Source: Acanthamoeba sp. SK_2022b
Lineage: Eukaryota > Discosea > Longamoebia > Acanthamoebidae
Assembly (NCBI GenBank): GCA_027943245.1
Contig: JANDJZ010000054.1
Coordinates: 62,001 to 126,000, forward strand
Reading direction: 5' to 3'
DNA: 64,000 nucleotides
This document shows, piece after piece, positions 38,101-48,308 of the stretch (positions are counted from its first letter, which is position 1; each line of letters starts with the position of its first letter). The position numbers and the translations under genes are program-made. Under the pieces are notes generated by a model, which made no database searches, was not told the DNA's origin, and saw only the letters and a list, made by a program, of their open reading frames with translations.

Positions 38101-39986
38101 CTCTGGCGCCGCAGCGGTGTTTGATGCGGGCAAGGTGTCGGACCACCACGCGATCATTCCTACTACCAAGGTTCCTTCGGAGAAGGCTCTAGCGCACCTC
38201 TCCGCCGATGAGCGAAAGCTCTACCACTTGATCGTGTCCCGACTCCTCTGTACGACACAGTCCTGGTTTAGCTCGAGCTCTCACTCGCTCACATTTATTG
38301 CTACCCCCCGGGGTTTCAGCTTGCTTCATGTCCGACTGTGAGAAGCAGCACACCGAGCTGGTGGCCGTCAACCGATCGAAACACTTTCGCGGACGGGGCG
38401 TCGAGCTCGTCAAGCCCGGCTGGCGATCGATCTACTCGCTTTCGCCGTTCCCGGCTGCTGCCCAGCAGGACGACGCCCCGGCTGAAACCAAGGAAAGCGA
38501 CGACGCCGGGGATTCGTCGGCGCAAGTCGCCGAGGGGGAGGAAGAAGGGGCGACGAACGATGGGACCGTCGACGGGAACCTGTGCGCCATCGCCAGCAAG
38601 CTGCGGGAGAATGACAAGCTCACGTGCCTCCTGCCGGCCGAGGTCAAGTGCGAGCACACGACGCCGCCGCCGCTGCTCAATGAGGCCTCTCTGCTCTTCC
38701 TCATGGAAACGGCTGCCAAATACGTCACCAGCAAGAAAGGAGGTTAGTGCATCCTCCCCGCTCTCCCGCACGCCTGTCCTGTCCTGACCTGACGCGTTGT
38801 GCTCATCATGTCTGACACACACAATGGGCATGACCAGCCTACGATGCGGAAATTGAGTCAAACGACAACGCTGAGGAGTCGCTGAAAGAGTTCGGATTGG
38901 GCACCCCGGCGACGCGAGCGCAGACTATCGAGCGGCTGATCAACGTCAAGTATGTGCGGCGGGAGGGCAGGAAGCTGGTCCCCACCGAGAAGGGCAAGAT
39001 CCTCATCGACCTCCTCCAGAAGACCCACTCCTCTCTCGCCTCGCCTCAATTGACCGGCCAAGTGCGTAGCCTAAGCCTCGTTGGCCTTCGCTGCGTGGTG
39101 TCCTATCTTAATGGTTTTTATTTGTTACTTTTTTTTTTTGAATGGACTTTGATCCCCCCCCCGGCCAGTGGGAGAAGCGGCTGCAGGACATCGCGAAGGG
39201 GGACGGCGATCACGAGGCCTTCGTCGAGGACATCAAGCGATTCGCGGAGCAGGTGGTAACCGAAGCCAAGGACGGCGCCACCAGGTTGCCAGACTTCCGC
39301 AAGCTGATGCGAACAATCGACCAAGAGGAGGGCAAACCTCAGTCTTCTGATGCCACTTCGGAGGTGCGCTTGATGTCTACGTCACGGGGACTACCTTGGG
39401 AGCGACCTTTTTTATTCTTGCTTCTGTTATTTTACGTATTTCAAGTTATTTACTTATTTTTGATTGCGCGTGGTGTTGTGTTTCATCAAAGGGCGCGGTC
39501 CAGACGCGAGAATGGGAGCAGGAGGAAGAGGAGATACTGGGCGACTGCTGGAAGTGCGGCAAGGGCCACATGGTCTCCCGATCCCGATCGAATCGATGGG
39601 CGTGCTCCGCCGAGGGTTGCGATTTCGTCATTTGGAAGACCACCGCCAGCCGTGAGATGCGGCGAGTACGATCACCGCTCGCGCCCTCCTCGGCCTCGTC
39701 TCGTGGGTTGTTGGCGGACGCGTCGCTCATTCCAGTGTTTCTCGCACATGTGTTTTAGGAGGAGCTGGAGGAGCTCCTGACCGAGGGCGTCACCCCGCTT
39801 CTGTCGGGCTTCAAGTCGCGCGCCGGCAAACCATTCGAGGCTCGGTTGGCCATCAACCAGGACAACAAAGTGGTCATGATGTTCCCCTTCACCACGCGCC
39901 GCAGCGCCGGCGGCGCGGGCGGCCACCGAGGAAGCTTCGCACGACGGTTGCCGGGCATCACCGCCAGCTCCGAAACTGACGAGTAG
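35121..39986 (+). CDS. topB: bacterial-type DNA topoisomerase III (type IA) with N-terminal SAP domain and probable mitochondrial presequence
   Basis: The ATG at 35121 opens [16 protein letters not shown], followed by an Arg/Ser-rich, acid-poor stretch ([20 protein letters not shown]) typical of mitochondrial presequences. A Lys/Glu/Ala-rich spacer precedes a SAP-like motif ([20 protein letters not shown]). The TOPRIM fold follows: [27 protein letters not shown] and [16 protein letters not shown]. Then come [23 protein letters not shown], the catalytic-tyrosine motif [42 protein letters not shown] and [16 protein letters not shown] zinc-ribbon-like CWKCGKGH...CSAEGC block follows. It ends with [20 protein letters not shown], the 'GKT..LxGFKSKxGKxF' block of bacterial TopB. 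The stop TAG is at 39984-39986. More than fifteen introns interrupt it. It passes single strands through DNA to relax or decatenate; a mitochondrial role is inferred. Confidence 0.9.
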
Positions 39987-40430
39987 CCACATGGGTTTCG
40001 CAAGCCGCATGAAGCTTCGGCGAGGTGACCTATGATGGCTGGTTCCTTACGTGTAGCGGCGTTGGTGGTATTCCAGGCACGATTGGTTATCCAAAATGTG
40101 ACTCGAGAGCTTGCTGGCAACTCAATTTTTTTCTTTTAACGAATACTTTTTTTTTTTCATTTTATCTAAATTAAAGACAAAGCAGGCCAGAAGATGAAAG
40201 GATCCTTGTGCGCGTCTGGCGTGACAAGGAAGGCGTATTTGCGGAGCGTCTATGTGCATAGAGCCCCCTGTGTCTGGCTTGCTCCTTCCAGTCATAGGAG
40301 GGCGTGGAGTGGTACGCCAGCTATTGACAACTGTAAACCAATCTGACAAAGATTGGACAATCTCGTGGCAGCACCCCTCAGCACGACAGCACATGGAAGT
40401 GGCCCAGGTCAACGTGGGAAGCGTGTGCTT
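39987..40430. other. intergenic region between topoisomerase III and glycosyltransferase
   Basis: It contains a T-rich run (40128-40160) near the topoisomerase 3' end and then GC-rich DNA. The glycosyltransferase frame is already open upstream of its first ATG (from about 40353), so an unrecognised 5' exon of that gene may lie here. Confidence 0.4.
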
Positions 40431-42827
40431 ATGGTCGGCTCTGTGTGGCCGGAGGTACGTACCAGAGACTCTCCTCTCTTCTCACTGACGCGCTCATTCG
40501 GTCGGGGCTTCAGAAAGACAGCTCTGCGGCTGGCGTGCGTTCTTGGCAGCTCATCCGGGCGATGAGGGAGCAGGACTGGGAGGTGCACGTATGCTCTCCT
40601 GCTAAGCCTACCGCCTTCACGGATCGCCTGGGCCAAGGTTTGTCGGCAACCGCCTCAGCCAAGGCTTCGAGGTGTCTGATAACCACAAACGGGGCACTGC
40701 GTGCACCAGACTTAGGAGTGCACACACTGCAAGTGCGGGTCAATCACGACAGCTTCGACGAGATTGTTGCTCAGCTGGAGCCAGACTTTGTCATCTTTGA
40801 CCGTTTTCTCATGGCGCGTTCCCTCTCTCGCCGCCTAATTGCTCTCTCACTAGTAACGCTGTCTCACGCTCACCTACAGGAGGAACAGTTTGGGTGGCGT
40901 GTCAGACAGGCCTGGCCACCCTCGATTTGTGTGACTGATACTCAGGACCTCCACTTCATCAGGCGGGAGAGATTCAAGGCCCTAGAGCAAGGTCACTTCC
41001 GTTTGCTGAGCAACGTGGCCATGCACGTTGGATGATGAGCTCAACTGATGGCCCAGGCGCAGGTAGGACAATGGACGAGATAGTCGATATTCGTGTGCCC
41101 CCAACCAGCTCGGATATGCTGCGAGAGATCTCGTCCATTCGTCGCTCAGACCTCACACTGGTACTAGTTCTCTGGAGACTTGTTGTGGGCAAACATAGGC
41201 CGAGTGTTCAAAGCCGCTATATTACACCAGGTGGTCTCGTCGTGGGAGAGAGACCTCCTGATCCGCCAGTATGGTATACCGGAGCACACGGTAAGGTTAA
41301 TCGCGATCACCAAAATGCAACTGGGAGCGTGCTCTTCTCACGTTGTGTTGTGTTGTGTTGTGTTGTGTTGGCGTGCAGCTGCACTTGGCTCCGTTCTACT
41401 ATGACGAACCGCCCTGCCAACAGGATCTACCCACCTGGGATCGCCGGTAGACGCCTTGCTCTCTTTTAAATGCGTTCTCTTGAATGACCCGTATTTCCTT
41501 TTCGAACGCTTTGGGCGAGGCCAGGCAAAACTTCTTCATGCTGGGCAATTTCAGACATCCGCCCAACTGGGACTCCTTCCATTGGACATACCACCACATC
41601 TGGTGCGCCCCTTTTATTACATTCCTGTGTTGGATCTAGTCGCCTTACCCGTTCTTCTCTCCCGCAGGCCCCGCATTAGGGCGTCTCTGCCCGATGCCAA
41701 GCTGCACGTACGCTTGATAGCCTGGCCTCGTCGATTGTTTATGGTTGCCCGTCCGACATCGCGTTGCCGTGTTGGGTCATAGGTCTACGGAGCGTACCCG
41801 GACAAGGCCTCGGTTCTCCTGTCCTCAGCTGATAAGGGTTTCGTGGTCAAAGGCATGGGAGCCCCTCTCCTCTTATTGGTTATTCATTGCTGACTACGTA
41901 TTAGCGTTGCCGTTATCAAGGCGTCCTGCCACCCGAACGGCTGCATTCCACGATCCGGCGACACCGCGTCAACCTGGCCCCGTTGCGGTACGTGTGTGGC
42001 CTCCTCTTGCCCGTGTACCGGTTGCCACTGACTAGCGTCTCGCTTCCTTCTTCAGCTTCGGCGCAGGTATTAAAGGCAAGATTGCCGACGGATGGTGGTA
42101 CGCTTCCGAATGGATTTATAGCGTTCATGCGAGCTTAACGTTGGACTTGGTTTTCTGAGCAGGTCCGGTTTGCCCTGCGTCACCACTCCAATAGGTTAGG
42201 CTTTGTTTCTCTCTCTTTTTACATCGCGCTCCCATCTGACGTCGAAGACGCCTAGGCGCTGAAGGCATGCAAAGCGTCTCTGGTTTGCGAGACTGGGGTG
42301 GCGCTGTCGGAAGCACGGCAGAGGAGATTGCCGACCACGCCGTAGCCCTCTACTCTGATCAAGAGAGATGGAGTCGCGCTCAACAGGTGCGCCTCACTCG
42401 TGGAGTCGTCGCCGACAGTGCGCTGATGTTGGCATGTGTGTGATTTCAGAGAGGGCGAGAGCTGGTGGACGAACTGTTCGGCCACAAGGCCAACGCTCCA
42501 TCGCTTATCCAAGCCCTCAACCTCGCCTCTGCGCGCGGAAGCAACGCTCTCCGTTTCGCCCAGGGTATGTTGGGAGCACCCCAAAATTGAGTAGAATTCC
42601 TATGTCACTCACTATCGTGTTGGCTAGGCCATATGAACTTGGAGCTTGCGTTGGTATACTACAACAGCAACAAAGCAAACGAGGTACGTTGCCCATATAT
42701 ATATACACACGGCTTCCTAAATCTTCCATTCGTAACATCTTGTCACCTCCAGTTCTTCTCCAAGTCCATAATGGCCAAGCAGAAGCTGCGCAACAACGTG
42801 TTCATTCCAGAACAGTCCTCTTGTTAA
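40431..42827 (+). CDS. GT4-like glycosyltransferase of bacterial type
   Basis: The start is uncertain; the first in-frame ATG (40431) lies inside KRVLMVGSVWPE, so a slightly longer N-terminus is likely. Spliced segments in order: SSAAGVRSWQLIRAMREQDW, PDFVIFDRFL, EEQFGWRVRQAWP, DTQDLHFIRRER, DMLREISSIRRSDLTLVV, SSWERDLLIRQYGIPEHT, NFFMLGNFRHPPNWDSFHW, IRASLPDAKLHVYGAYPDKA, VNLAPLRFGAGIKGKIADGW, SGLPCVTTPIGAEGM, and a C-terminal region ending NVFIPEQSSC before TAA at 42825-42827. The GAGIKGKI...GLPxVTTPIGAEG block is the nucleotide-sugar-binding region of GT-B glycosyltransferases and is closest in style to bacterial enzymes. Donor and acceptor are unknown. One intron (near 41340-41370) carries a GTGTT repeat. 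It sits 444 bases after the bacterial-type topoisomerase. Confidence 0.8.
41340..41370 (+). repeat. intronic (GTGTT)n pentanucleotide repeat
   Basis: About five to six units lie just upstream of the acceptor for the exon encoding LHLAPFYYDEPPC in the glycosyltransferase gene. The GT-rich strand is sense. Confidence 0.85.
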
Positions 42828-43359
42828 TGTGCTTTGATAGCCAAAGTCAAAATGGTTTTGTGGCAGTATATGTGTATGTGGATCATTGTTTAGGTGAAGA
42901 GGAGTGATTAGTTGAAGTGTGCAAAGTGAATGTACGAGTTGGAGAGAAGCAGCCGGCTCGTACTTGCGGCAGAAAATATTCCGGATAACCTGTGGTAAAC
43001 AAGGTAAGCCGAACAAGGAATGCAACGAGAGATAGATGGCGATTAGCATGATGGCTAATTAGGTACTTGCAACCGCTAATCCCTTTTTTGGCTTTGGTTG
43101 TGCAACGTGGAGTTTTCCGTGCCCAATTGCCTTCGAGCTTAAATGAAAGTTTGTTGGCTTTAATCCGGATGTTGCAAATTGTTTCAAATGGCAACTAGGA
43201 GACACCGGCATGTTCGGGCCGCTCGCTTGTTGTTTGTTTCTCACCTTCCTCACTCTCTGCCGCTCATGTCTCGGTCGGCATGTGCAAGTACCTTGACCCC
43301 ACCTTCTGCTCTTTTGTAGAACTTGGCCTGATTGGTATTTACTATGGATTGCAGCGGTG
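42828..43359. other. intergenic region upstream of the frizzled-like receptor
   Basis: This 532-base stretch, moderately AT-rich, has normal CpG content and lies between two plus-strand genes. No supportable ORF or RNA gene was recognised; it presumably carries the receptor's promoter. Confidence 0.4.
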
Positions 43360-45759
43360 ATGCTCTTGTTCTTAGCCATGGTGACAGCAGTGAAGGGTCA
43401 AGCGTGCGTGCCCTACCACGGGTCACCGGCCACCGGGGGCAAATGTGACAGCGTCGTGACCTACCCCAACGTTCTTCTCCTCCCCACGAAATCCTACCAC
43501 CAGGTTGTCTCACCAACTGCGCCACGGCATTTTTGAAAGCTATTAAGTGCTCTCGGTTAGACTCACCGGCCTTGGCTGTTACCCGCAGGTAGATGAGGAG
43601 GCGGCCAGCACCTCCAAGCTCCTGGGCGCGTTCGTCCCGTCGGCCTGTCGCTCCGCTGCCCTCCGGCTTGCTTGCTTGGGCAGTTTCATTGATTGCAGCT
43701 TCTCAGGGACCGCTTTCGTTTGTGCGTGTGACCCTAACCACATCAACAACACCACACGAACTAAAAGCGACTGGGTGATGCATGGGCAGACCGCCCTCCT
43801 TGCAAGAGTGTGTGCGACCAGGTGATCGACACCTGCTCTGAGTTCTTTCTCGCCCAGGGCCTGACCGCGCTGTTGCCAAACTGCAGCTCGCCCACCTTTG
43901 CCTCGCCCGTCTGTAACAACCACTCAGCAGGAGTGATAGTGCCTTACAGTCGGGCCGACTGTCCGTACCCACTCAAGTACAACCCTAAGGGCTCCTTCGC
44001 CGACTACAAGCAGAATCTGCGGTCGCCAAACCAGATCTGCGTCTACCCGTGCCCGGATCCCATGTTTACCAGCCAAGAGTGGAACACCTCAATGGGCCTG
44101 CTGATGGCCCTGGCAAGTACGAATACACCACATACAGACAAGCTACCCGATGTTGGACTGACAGCTGTGTGACCATCCTACTCGCAGGTCTTGCGCTGGT
44201 CATGACGGTATTCCTCGTCATTACGTACTGTCTCATGCCAACCAAGCGGCGTTTTCCGACGTCATTCCAGATCTACCTCCTGATCACCTCCGCGATCTGT
44301 AGCGTCGGGGTCATCCTCTCGGTGCTGGTTGGAGGTTCGTACGTCCACTCCCTCCACCCCGAAATAGGACGCATCTTAAACCCTAGTACTCAGGTCCGCG
44401 CAAAACTATCTGCTCCTGGGATGACGTGCCAGTCCTGCAAACGTTTGATAGAGCCAGTGACAATGATGGCCAGGGAGTGGCCTGCGTTATTCAAGGTCCG
44501 ATTACGCTTGTAAGCTAAGTTTGCTACAAGGCTATAGTGATGCAGACCCAGTCGTTACATTACAGGCGCCCTGGTGGCTTTCGGCGGACTCTCGGGCAGC
44601 TGCTGGTGGCTCATGCTCACTATCACAGCTTTCTCGCTCATCGTTCTGAGAGTGCCACTTAGAATCATGACTACAGTGGTATCACAATTATCTCGCTTGG
44701 AGAGGTCTCAACAACTTTTGGCTTACTGCACTACCTCGGCAGTTGCACGTTGCATCGCACGTGGTCGGCTGGGGCTTTCCTACGCTTGTCGTTGTAGTTG
44801 GTGCTTTCCTGCTTGGGGCTCGGGTGATGTGATGTGTGTGCTGAGACAAGTGCGTGCACAGGACTGGCCGCTCAAAAGTTCGAGAGTCTCTCTGGATCGC
44901 CTAACTGCTTCATCGCCCACCCTTGGGACTGGGGGCTGTGGTATGGTCCAGGTAGGTGAACGCCGAACATATATTTTTCTTATGACCGTCCACGTCCTCA
45001 GGCTGAAACCAATGGTTGTCAGTGTCGTTCAATCTTCTCGTAGGTTCACCGCTCATGGGCATAGTCATCTTCAAAGTCTGGCGGGTACGCTCCTGGTAGC
45101 AGACATCACCCAAGAAGACAAGGCTCTGATATGGCTCACATGACTCAATTATTTAGGTCCGAGCACGGCTAAAGGAGGTGAACGCAACCATGATCTCGGC
45201 TGAACACTTGATTCGGCTGTTGGTCTTGGTTATTGCCTTTTGGCTTATTGCGGTGTTCTTTGTTGGACATCGGATCTACACAGAGATCGTTTCTGTACGC
45301 TACGCAGGCTCTCCTCCTCGTTGCCCCAGTTCTTCCCAAGACGCTAAATTGGCTTGGTTGTGCACCTGCAGGACGATATCGTAAGTGCGGTAGCCGCTCA
45401 GATCATGTGTAGTGCTGCATCTGGGGAGCAGTGCCCGCTTACGCTAAAGTTCAACACGGGGTCTTGGTGCGAGGCAGTGAATCTACACATGCACATCTAA
45501 CCTTGGCTGATGTGTGAACTGCAGGCTTCTGCAAGCCATGGCATTGGGTGGGCAAGGCATCACGTTTTCCGTGGTTCTCGGTTCATCCAAGGTGTGCAAA
45601 GAGTTCACCTGCAGCATCGGCTCTTTTCACTGACCTGGCCATCACGATTCCCTCACCCAGGACATAATCACGTTCTGGCTGCTGCAGTTCAAGAGGTGGC
45701 GTACCCATGGTTGGGGCCATCACGGTGGCAACACAGATGAAGAGACTGATGAGCTCTGA
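43360..45759 (+). CDS. frizzled/smoothened-like seven-transmembrane receptor
   Basis: The ATG at 43360 gives a short hydrophobic signal sequence (MLLFLAMVTAVKGQAC). A cysteine-rich domain follows: CVPYHGSPATGGKC, AFVPSACRSAALRLACL, PPCKSVCDQVIDTCSEFF, the frizzled-type cysteine order. After CVYPCPDPMFTSQEW come membrane segments: GLALVMTVFLVITYCLMPTK, FQIYLLITSAICSVGVILSV, GALVAFGGLSGSCWWLMLTI, GWGFPTLVVVVGAFLLGAR, a loop with HPWDWGLWYGP, GSPLMGIVIFKVW, LIRLLVLVIAFWLIAVFFVG and DIITFWLLQFKRWRTHG. It ends DEETDEL before TGA at 45757-45759. The TICSWDDVPV and DNDGQGVACVIQG loops match Dictyostelium fsl-type receptors. Ligands are unknown. Frame choice in several exons was decided by these conserved blocks; some junctions remain approximate. 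Confidence 0.88.
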
Positions 45760-45900
45760 GGTGTCATGTGCACCAATCATTGATGCACTGCAACCCGCAT
45801 TTAGCAAATGCCAATCTAATTGGAAACTTAATTGGGCGGCTGGCGTTGTGGTGGAGTGGTGCACGCACAAGCCCGTTTGTATAAAAATAAATAAGGCTAA

Positions 45901-47870
45901 TTATTGCAAGGTACAGTTGAAGCAGGTGGAGGAGACTTGGCCAGCTCCAGCCTTACTGGGCGTCCAGATGCTGACGTCGCCGTCGCCTTCGTCAGGCTCG
46001 CCATCGTCCACCAACAGCGGTTCCCGAAAGGTTGAATTGCGGTTGGGCGGCCGTGAGTTGCTGCGCCACTTGCCAGAGTTGCGGTTGGGCAGCTGCTGAG
46101 GAGATGAGTGCGGCGACCCCTCGTCGAGCTGCATCTGCTCCACCCGCCCAGCCGTCAGGACCTGGCTCTGTCGCTTCACCTCCTGCAGCTCCTTTTGCAG
46201 CGCCGCCTTCTCGGATTCGAGCTGCGGTTTGTTCGTTGAATAAGCCAACACCACCGGTGAGTGAGACAAAGGGGTAGAGTGCAAGCAGGAGAGGCTCAGG
46301 GATAAGGACTACAGGTCCAAACGAACCTGCAGGCGGGCCTTGAGCTCCTTCTGGGCCATGGCCTTCCATTGAGCGACATCGGTGTCAGACCTCTTCTTCT
46401 CGTCGGCTAATTTGGCTTGCAGATCGTGGACCTTCCCCTCCAGAAGCTCCTTCATCTCCGCCATCTGCAGCTTCATCATCTCGATCGCCTGAAGCACCAG
46501 AAAGTACATCAATGGCAGGCATGGGGCGGCAGGGGTCAGCTGGGCGACCGAGTTCTGACACTCGCACACGAGAGAGAGCAGCAGCACGGATGTACCTGTG
46601 CGGGGTCGCTAAAGTCTCCGCTCTGTTCGATGAGGCGCTGCATATTGGCGAAGGTGTTCAAGTCCTTTTTCATTGCGTCCAGGGCCTCCTGCTTCTCCCG
46701 CATCTCCTCTCGCAATCGATTCACCTCTTCGTCCCTGCCCGACACAGTCCCGGCCTGTGCATCTCCACCGGACTGCAGCACTCGCCAACCGCAGAGAAGA
46801 AAGGGAAAGAGAGGGGAGGGGGATACCACGACGAGGCAGAGTCAGCCACCGACTTGAAAAACAAAACAGCCCCGAGTGCGCTTTGCGGGGATACCTGTTC
46901 ACGATCGCCAAGAAGCTGCTCCAGTTGCCGCAGCTGCGCTTTGAGCGAATTCCTCTCCTGTTGGAGCTGCTTGATGTTCTTCTGCTCCTTCTCCATGATG
47001 AACAGGGCCTTGCGCTTTTCGGCTTCCAGCGCTTCCTTGGTCTCGCGGAAGGCCTTCTCCAATTCTGCCAGTGTGCCGTGGAGAACAGCGACCACCCCAC
47101 TGAGCCCACTTTGTACAGCGGGTGTGTGTGCGTGCGAGCGAGCGCGCGCGCGCCTGTCTTTTGCAAGAGGGCAGCAGTCACGAGATACCTTTCACTTCAA
47201 GTTCGCGCGTCTGGTACCGCTGCATCAGCTCCGACTCGCGCAGGACGGGAGCGGCCCCTAGTCGATCCGAGTTGGTGGGCGAGGAGGAGGAGGACGACGC
47301 CGCAGAACTCGACGCAGAGGACTGCAAGGGTGGCCCGCCTGACGACTTGCGTATATCGAAATCTGAGAAGAGCGGGGTGGCCGCGGCGATGGGCGAGGGC
47401 TGGGCCGCCGAGGAGACGCTCAACGGGATCGTGGACGACGAGGTAGTGGCCGGAGACGTGGCGGAAGAGGCAGAGAGGGCAGCGCTGAGGGCCGACGCTG
47501 CGGCGAGTGCGGCGGCGGGCGAGGAGCCCGAGGAGGCGTGGAAGGCGCAGGAACGACGGAGGGCCTCCATCCACTCTTCCATCTCCGGCAGGGAGCGTGC
47601 GTGAAGGTAGTAGGTTCGCTGGGAGCCGCCGCTGTCGTGGTGGACCACCTCGAAGAGGAATGGATTGGCGGGCGAGGGGTCCGAGGGTCCGATGCTCACC
47701 ACCTCGGCCATGGGGATGGTGCCCAGAGCGGGCGTACCCGGTTTCTTGTGGTAGGTGAGCGTGTTGTCCTCCAGCACAAACCAGCGCAGCTTTAGGGTCT
47801 TGATGTAAGGCTTCTTGCCCCTCTTGTGTAGAAACCCCTGCTTTATGGGAGCTACCGCAGCAGCTGGCAT
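45901..47870 (-). CDS. PH domain and coiled-coil protein
   Basis: The first ATG in the PH exon (47868-47870) begins MPAAAVAPIKQGFLHKRGKK. That exon opens upstream with LENAAQGSGSI after an acceptor-like AG, so a further 5' exon probably exists. The PH domain includes KLRWFVLEDNTLTYHKKPGT and TYYLHARSLPEMEEWMEALR. An Ala/Ser low-complexity linker (about 47270-47530) follows, then long coiled coils: ELEKAFRETKEALEAEKRKA, NIKQLQQERNSLKAQLRQLE, DEEVNRLREEMREKQEALDA, MMKLQMAEMKELLEGKVHDL, LESEKAALQKELQEVKRQSQ. The tail is acidic and ends NCTLQ before TAA at 45901-45903. A lipid-recruited scaffold is inferred. It faces the receptor gene tail-to-tail with a 141-base gap. Confidence 0.75.
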
Positions 47871-48308
47871 GATTGAGCCGCTCCCTTGCGCCGCGTTCTC
47901 CAGCTGCACATGAGATGGGGGACGGGAAGTGAAGAGATTATTACCGGCCACACGAAAATGAGACGCGCAACAAGACAAATCCGTACTGCTGCGGCAGCCG
48001 CGCCACTAACGTGAGTAACGCGCGTGGGTCCTGAAACACCCTCCATACTCTTTTTTGTCCTCTTCTTTGCTCCAGGCCTCCCTGCATTTATTTATTATCT
48101 CTATTTTAATATCCTTGGCAGAATTTGAAGAACGAAAAGCGTGCCTTCCCTTTCGCCGCCTTGATGTCTTCCAAAGATGGACAAAGCCGCTCGCCTTGGC
48201 GCCCCAGGCTACGGACGTGCGTTCGTAGACATCGCAGACGGTCACGCTCAAGGAGAAAGAAAGGGCCTCAAATATAAATCTTCGATTCAAACCGTCTAGC
48301 ACGCCACA
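47871..48308. promoter_or_regulatory. divergent intergenic region between PH/coiled-coil and PPM-like genes
   Basis: Starts on either side point away from each other. The minus strand is open from 48006 to 48302 (alternative start only) and could contain a missed 5' exon of the PH gene, but its content does not resemble a known domain. Confidence 0.35.

Noticed and set aside
48006..48302. minus-strand frame that might be a 5' exon of the PH/coiled-coil gene
   Set aside because: It begins at a non-ATG codon, resembles no domain, and no clear donor links it to the PH exon; kept only as a possibility.
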